From NCBI GenBank assembly GCA_009801015.1, contig VHZZ01002893.1, positions 65,523 to 88,019 on the forward strand: a stretch of DNA of 22,497 bases, written 5' to 3'. A program made the translations under genes and the position numbers. The first letter of the stretch is position 1; each line of letters begins with the position of its first letter. The notes below the pieces were generated by a model. That model worked only from the letters and a program-made list of their open reading frames with translations, did not search any database and had not been told where the DNA came from. The DNA comes from Silene noctiflora (Eukaryota; Streptophyta; Magnoliopsida; Caryophyllales; Caryophyllaceae). This document shows, piece after piece, positions 17,701-22,497 of this stretch.

Positions 17701-20700
17701 CTCTCGATTTCTCGTCTTATACTGAAAGCAACCCCAAGGTACAGTTTCAACGTTATTTCTCACTGACATTTCTCCTTAATTAAACATAGAATGCCTTGCA
17801 GCAATATAGCAACTAAAAGTTTAGATTCATCTACCTGTATAATGGCCGGATCATTATGAACAGAAGGAGCTGGCTGCGCAGGCGGAGAAGATTTGACCTG
17901 CAAATCCTGTCAGAAAAATACAAAATTAATCCTGCTACCTTCTGTAAACAGTAGCTCATTTCAAATTCAACCAAAACTACAACGGTATCACCTGTCCACT
18001 GAAAACTCAAAGGATCGGAGAATAATTGAATGATAAGATGTTGCTGCTTATGCAAGCGATTAGGAGACAGGAAGTATCAAAAACAGAAACAATGAAGAAA
18101 AAGCTTAAGGCATACATCAACAACATTAACAGAGTGCCTAAAGGGAACCAGTCACCCGAAAATAGAGGGGTAAGAGGGTAGCATGAATGCCCTTACCCGA
18201 ACTTACTCTTGCCTAACGGCACAGAGAACTGATTTCCAAATGACTCATACTAAAAGTTGGGATGAAAATTGTATCAAATGATTGCTACAGAGTACTTTAT
18301 AATGAAAAGAAACGCGGCCGGTTTAGTGAACCATTTTGCTCAAGTCTATAAGACTATAATAACCCAGCACCAAAGAATACAAACACAGCATTTGGCTCCA
18401 CGGGGATTTGGGAATAAAACAAGAAAAATGGAGCTACTAAAAAAGCATCTGGCAAGAACTCAATTTACCTTAATGTCGCTTCCTCTAAATACTATATATT
18501 CATACACTTTGTCAATTACCGGGACTTGTGGACCATCCTTTCTGCGGCCCTCAGTTCCAAAAGATCGCACTGAAAAGAAAAGGCGCTGATAAATGATTTG
18601 TGAAGCATGCTTTAAAGGCCTTATGTAAAGAAAATAAGAAAATAAGAGCAATTCACATAAACATCCACCTAATATCACAATTTATCCAAAATTGGTGGCC
18701 AGCAATTGCCCAAACTCAACAGACGTTATAAAATTAAAGTGATGTCTCGCAAGAACCAGGATGCATTTTCCATTATAAAATGCTGTTTACATATGCTCAA
18801 CTTATCTCAAATAAACGAAGAGCAAATTTCACACTGCAATTAAGAGTATAAGCAAAGAAATTTGGTCAGAACTATTTCAACAAACAACAATAGCGCAGTG
18901 TTTCGAAGGCTCCTGCCCAGGGATCAAATTACGCAACTTATTCCGAGTTCTACACAGAGGCGGTTTAGTATGACGGCAACGATAATTGTGTTGAAAATTT
19001 TGTTGCTAGATCTACTTCACAATAGAACACCCACTTCAAGTTTATTCAACAGCATTAGTACCTCGGAGCCTCGAAGATTGGCACCTATGGTAAAATAGGA
19101 GTGATGTTCGCAACCTCATCCATACAACACCCTTGTCTTGAGGACACGGGGAGATTGTTTATGGATTATATATGATAAAATGTATCAGAGGACTGCATTG
19201 CCCCCACCATTACTTAACACTACAAGCACATACAGTTTAATGTTTTATTCTGTGTCATGGCATCATATTTTTGTGTGAAAATCGTTTTCTGTTTCACCAA
19301 AAGCATGCTGTGAGACACTCCTTGGCTATAAAACCGTTTTTTGATGAAATCAATCTTTACATTGACTGCAGCAGATAATGAAGGCACAGTCTCATAGTAC
19401 CACTGATTTCCCACAACACATGATATTAAAAATTACAAGGATCATACAAAGATTGCACGCAAAAAACTCATTTCCGACTAGCACCATAATTAAGGGTGCG
19501 GCCGAAACCTGTAAAACTGTTGGCTTAAGCATAAAACTGATATTAAGGCGTTTGCTGAAAAACAACCGCTAAAGCGAAAATCCTTCAGCGGGATAACAAA
19601 AATAGGGACAACCTTCAGCGGGAGAATGTTTAGCAGGACAACCGATATATGAACAATCTTTAGCAAGACGGTCAAAATTGGGACAATCTTTAGGGGAACG
19701 ACCTATACTTTTCAGCTCAACGACCAATATAGGGACAATATATAGCGTGGCCGCCAAAAATTAGTATGACCACTGATGGAGGGACAAAAGTTAACAAAAC
19801 AACCAACATAGGGACAATATTTAGTGTGACCCCATATATAGGGACGCGTTTTAAGCCAATGATAGATACTCTATCAAGCATTCAGTGAGCTTTCCAAGGC
19901 ACAAACTTAAAAAATGGTTTGTCAACCACAAGGATGGGAATATGGGATAACACATCACCAATGAGGGTTTAAAAGACGGCTTAGGTCAAACACAAAACTG
20001 CATTTCAGAAACTGATTTACAAAGTCCCACATGGATGGATAAATACTACATAACCAAACATTCTAGAGGCACAATAGGATAGCCAAAGGCACAAGGTCAT
20101 AAATTTCCATAACACATGAAAATAATTTTTTCAATAGCAAACAAATCTGGAAGCATATCCTTTTGAGGGTAGCTAAAGTGCAATTCAAACTTCGAGAAGA
20201 AGACATAAGATCAGTACTATGCAACGTCGCTGGATTCACTCACCCGAGCTCAGAAGAAATAAAAAACACGGAGTTGAACTAAATAGGCCTGATAGTCATA
20301 AACTCATAACACTGAAACTTTCAAATTTAGCTCTTATATACCCAAGTTTTGTTCAAAGTAGTGAACAACCGAACTTCTCATAGAAGCAGTTGTCCTGCTT
20401 TTGGTAAAACATACAAGTCATTAACACTAAAAAAAGTTATGGCGACGCTAATTTCATAGGCAAATTTGATTTGGCTTAATTAGAATTTATCGAGCAAAAA
20501 AGAATCACGAAACACATTATATGCAACGTTCTTGTGCATTGCTAAAAAGATCAACCCTCAAAATACAGATCTCAGATATCCATATACTAACCTCCCCTCG
20601 AATTTGATTTTTCCCACTTGTCTAATACACATGAGGAGTATTTTAATAAAGTGGGAAGATCAAAGTGAAGTGGAGGTTAGTACTAATTTGGTCTAAAGCA

Positions 20701-21835
20701 ACCAAGGGGGAGGGGGGAGTGAGAGGGCATGTCGATTTGCCCGCCAAAATGGAAATCTTAAAAGTCCAATCCTAATACTGTGTAAAGTATACAAGAATTG
20801 GCACAAGCTCCAACAAATACACATGATCTTATCACCCTTTGTACAAACTTCAACCAGCCAGCCAAAATGCAAAACATAAAAGAACCAGATCCTATACTGT
20901 GCCCAAACAAAGTTATCTTCAACGCAAGGGATATACTCAAAACTAATTTTAATCAACTTGAAGGGAAAAATCAAAACGTGGTCCAAAACTTATTTGAACT
21001 GTTAAACAAACAATTCTGATTCACCAACTAAGGGAGCACCCGATAAACATAAACATGTCCTTTGACAGATTCCTAAAATATTCTGCTACCATAGAGATCG
21101 ATGTCAACACCATTCCCTTAACAGGTACTATCCACCAATTAACAAAAACACAACTATAACATGTCACAAAAGAATTGACCATTCCTCAGTGAACTGACTC
21201 ACTTCGTCTCATCATTTATTTAACTTATTTATCCATTTTAATCAAAGGTAAACAAATGATTGGAACGGAGTAAGTACTACACTTCTACGCTTACCAATTC
21301 ATGTGGCACAACATAAGCACCAAAATTACCTTACTCTACTTGATTCAAAACTGTAAAAGTGGAAGAACTACGTAATTATTTAACAAAACAACGTCCCATA
21401 TAGAAATTTCACGCCAATCTCTCAAACAAATTAACATACAACACAATAACACCTAACCCTAAACCATTTACAACAAATTTTGCTACGTCCTCAGTTCTAT
21501 TTGATCATATATGTGGGGATGTTCCTCTCACATATTTTGAAAAACGTATACGATCAAAAGGAACAGCAAAAAAAAAAAAAAAATCACCCAAATTACTTAT
21601 TATCAAACATAAGAGATAAATCAGCGATTAATCAAACAGCAATTACCAAAAACCAAGATCAAATAATGAAAATAAAAATAAAAATACCGTTGCGAAGACC
21701 AATGCTAGCTTCGTCGGTATTGATATTGAAAAGAACGCCTTCATAACGGATTTCAGACTTAGACGTCAAGCTTATCAAACTACCCAGATACGAATCGGCC
21801 GCACCGCCGCTAGATCTGAAACCATCGGCAGCCAT
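14741..21835 (-). CDS. DCP5: Decapping 5 / LSm14-family mRNA decapping cofactor, 593 aa
   Basis: DCP5 is a P-body protein that works with DCP1/DCP2 in mRNA decapping and translational repression. Exons in reading order: 21835-21688, 18569-18469, 17906-17835, 17212-16247, 16133-16065, 15624-15454, 15367-15257, 14884-14741. All junctions are GT-AG and the joined length is 1782 nt. The LSm14-type LSm domain covers residues about 13-83 ([60 protein letters not shown]). A P/Q/S-rich disordered middle (108-429) keeps [12 protein letters not shown] (161-172) and [10 protein letters not shown] (189-198), close to Arabidopsis DCP5. Then come an RGG patch (442-450), the FDF box [12 protein letters not shown] (462-473), the FFD box [10 protein letters not shown] (511-520), the TFG box [10 protein letters not shown] (547-556) and [10 protein letters not shown] repeats to the end (QNVYRAI). 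Box order is exactly that of RAP55/Scd6/DCP5. The start opens MAAD, as in Arabidopsis. No damage is seen. Confidence 0.95.
16247..17212 (-). other. DCP5 exon 4: single 966-nt low-complexity exon
   Basis: This exon encodes residues 108-429, more than half of the protein. It is rich in Pro, Gln, Ser, Thr and Ala, with a QTQAQAQT run and PPPPPT, and has almost no charged residues for long stretches. It fits a condensate-forming disordered linker between the LSm and FDF parts. Open frames in other phases (16587-16964, 16858-17226, 16312-16512) are shadows of it. Confidence 0.85.
17213..17834 (-). other. DCP5 intron 3 (622 bp)
   Basis: Runs on the minus strand from GTAGATG after IIQ to CTCATAG before SHF. 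I see no element, only AT-rich unique sequence with an A run near 17331-17340. Confidence 0.8.
17907..18468 (-). other. DCP5 intron 2 (562 bp)
   Basis: Lies between the end of the LSm-coding exon (FRGSDIK) and the 72-nt exon 3 (DLQVK...). The acceptor is TTTCTGACAG and the donor GTAAAT. Nothing else is recognised. Confidence 0.8.
19560..19855. repeat. Degenerate repeat block 'ATAGGGACAATNTTTAGCGGGACNACC'
   Basis: GGGACAAT-like words recur near 19605, 19680, 19732, 19781, 19811 and 19841, often followed by TTTAGCGGGA or TATAGCGTGG and then by ACCAA-ATA. Units are roughly 30-50 bp and strongly diverged. AACCGCTAAAGCG and CCTTCAGCGGG at the left edge resemble sub-terminal repeats of plant CACTA-type or related DNA transposons. 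A CACTACAAG word lies 340 bp to the left (19218), but no matching CTTGTAGTG end is seen nearby, so the family stays open. Confidence 0.5.
20585..20682. mobile_element. Stowaway-like MITE in DCP5 intron 1
   Basis: TA-flanked element with ends CTAACCTCC and GGAGGTTAG (element 20587-20680, TA at 20585 and 20681). A second pair of inner inverted arms, TTTGATTTTTCCCACTT (20603-20619) and AAGTGGGAAGATCAAA (20649-20664), makes most of it fold back. No coding capacity. Confidence 0.75.
21197..21277. mobile_element. Degenerate Stowaway-like MITE in DCP5 intron 1
   Basis: The left end ACTCACTTCGTCTCATCATT is mirrored at the right by AATGATTGGAACGGAGTAAGT. The inner ATTTATTTAACTT and AAAGGTAAACAAAT are partly inverted. 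It matches the CTCCGTTCC-type Stowaway end with several changes. Exact ends are uncertain by a few bases. Confidence 0.6.
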
Positions 21836-22000
21836 TGATGTGAGAGGAGAGAGATGGAGATTTTGGCAGAATTGATGAGAGAATTGAATGATTGATTGTG
21901 ATTATTGGAGTGTGAATTATTGATTTGGAGTGATTAGGATTAATTAATTGAGAAAGGGATGAGGAGTTTGGGAGGACAATGACAAACCCTAGTTTAGTTG
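21836..22000 (-). promoter_or_regulatory. DCP5 leader and proximal promoter with telo-box
   Basis: Directly upstream of the DCP5 start. The first 60 bp is AG-rich on the plus strand (CT-rich in the transcript sense), as in many plant leaders. A telo-box AAACCCTAG is at 21984-21992. That motif is common in promoters of plant translation and RNA-metabolism genes, which suits DCP5. No clear TATA box is seen. Confidence 0.5.
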
Positions 22001-22497
22001 TTGGATTTTAATCAATTTCATGTTCGTTTAATTGTTTGATTTCATGGGAGTTATTATGGGTTGAGGTCTTTTTCCAAGTTTGAGATAAGTGAAGGTGCAC
22101 TTGGAACAATCCATTGACAAGGGAGGACTCATTAACAACTGCCTTTTGATTCAAAACTCAAGAGAATGGTATGGTATGAGAATAATGGGATTCAATGAAA
22201 CAAATGGTCCTTGGTCAAAGACAAGTATTGAAATGGAAAATCAAGACAATAAAATGTAAATAAATAAATAAGATTATCATTAGGGTAATTATGTAAAATA
22301 ATTACCTAGGTAAATAGCTTGCTAGGTGTCTTAAGGTTAGGTTGTTAGGTGTAAGCATAATAGACTACATAAGTGTCTTAAGGGAAATGCAAAGTGTCAC
22401 CCCAAAAGGTGCGAGGTGTATGATGCATGCTTATCATGTATCCTCATGAAAGTAGTATAAATAGGAAGACTTGTGGCCTTACAAACACAAGCTAAGT
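22001..22497 (+). other. Right edge: possible LTR or promoter, cut by window end
   Basis: No coding region. A 9-bp-arm inverted repeat GGTAATTAT/ATAATTACC is at 22284-22306. GTGTCTTAAG occurs twice (near 22327 and 22372). A TATA box TATAAATA (22456-22463) is followed by GGAAGACTTGTGGCCTTACA, which resembles the start region of many Ty1/copia LTRs or of an ordinary plant gene pointing right. TGTTGG at 21999 could be an LTR left end. With the right part missing, neither reading can be settled. Confidence 0.35.

Larger units (their letters stand above)
18570..21687 (-). other. DCP5 intron 1 (3118 bp), repeat-bearing
   Basis: Splits the LSm domain between LRN and VRSFG. Contents seen are a CACTACAAG terminus-like word at 19218, a degenerate repeat block (19560-19855), an inverted-repeat MITE (20585-20682), a degenerate Stowaway (21197-21277), an A run near 21569-21583 and an AAAT-type simple repeat near 21668-21684. 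Open frames in it are not protein-like. A long first intron is common for plant genes expressed in many tissues. Confidence 0.85.

Noticed and set aside
19490-19757. Cys/Pro-rich repeated peptides on the minus strand
   Set aside because: The periodicity comes from the degenerate DNA repeat block, not from a protein gene.

Overview
This window is nuclear DNA of a flowering plant, most likely a eudicot. It is AT-rich, its genes have many GT-AG introns, and three plant gene families can be read exon by exon. Between and inside the genes lie plant-type repeats (solo LTR, Stowaway-like MITEs, Au-like SINE, LINE 3' end). The repeat flavour loosely suggests Caryophyllales, but I cannot place the species. 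One base (12265) is an N.

Layout. 1-2348: AT-rich intergenic DNA with degenerate short repeats, a minus-strand 5'-truncated LINE remnant (about 648-1470), a tRNA-like SINE head (about 1930-2000) and the core promoter of the first gene. 2349-7458 (+): isoprenylcysteine alpha-carbonyl methylesterase (ICME), 11 coding exons, 397 aa. 7459-8406: shared 3' space between convergent genes. 8407-13189 (-): a cytochrome b561 ascorbate-dependent transmembrane reductase, 4 exons, 231 aa. Its 2.76-kb first intron holds a complete solo LTR (10872-12305, 5-bp target duplication TATCT) and, 16 bp further on, an intact Stowaway-like MITE. 13190-14740: the b561 upstream region and the DCP5 3' region. 14741-21835 (-): a DCP5/LSm14-family mRNA-decapping cofactor, 8 exons, 593 aa, with an LSm domain, a P/Q/S-rich middle, FDF, FFD and TFG boxes and RGG repeats. 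Its 3.1-kb first intron carries MITEs and a degenerate repeat array. 21836-22497: the DCP5 promoter (telo-box) and, at the right edge, a TATA-bearing stretch that is either another promoter or part of an LTR.

The three genes are not an operon or a functional cluster. ICME demethylates prenylated proteins at ER/Golgi membranes, b561 moves electrons from ascorbate across a membrane, and DCP5 acts in cytoplasmic P-bodies. I found no sign of a novel multi-gene system. The most distinctive structure is the solo LTR, whose presumed U3 carries about 50-bp modules flanked by CTCGATCGAG palindromes. The last two modules are inverted to form a perfect 30-bp-arm hairpin.
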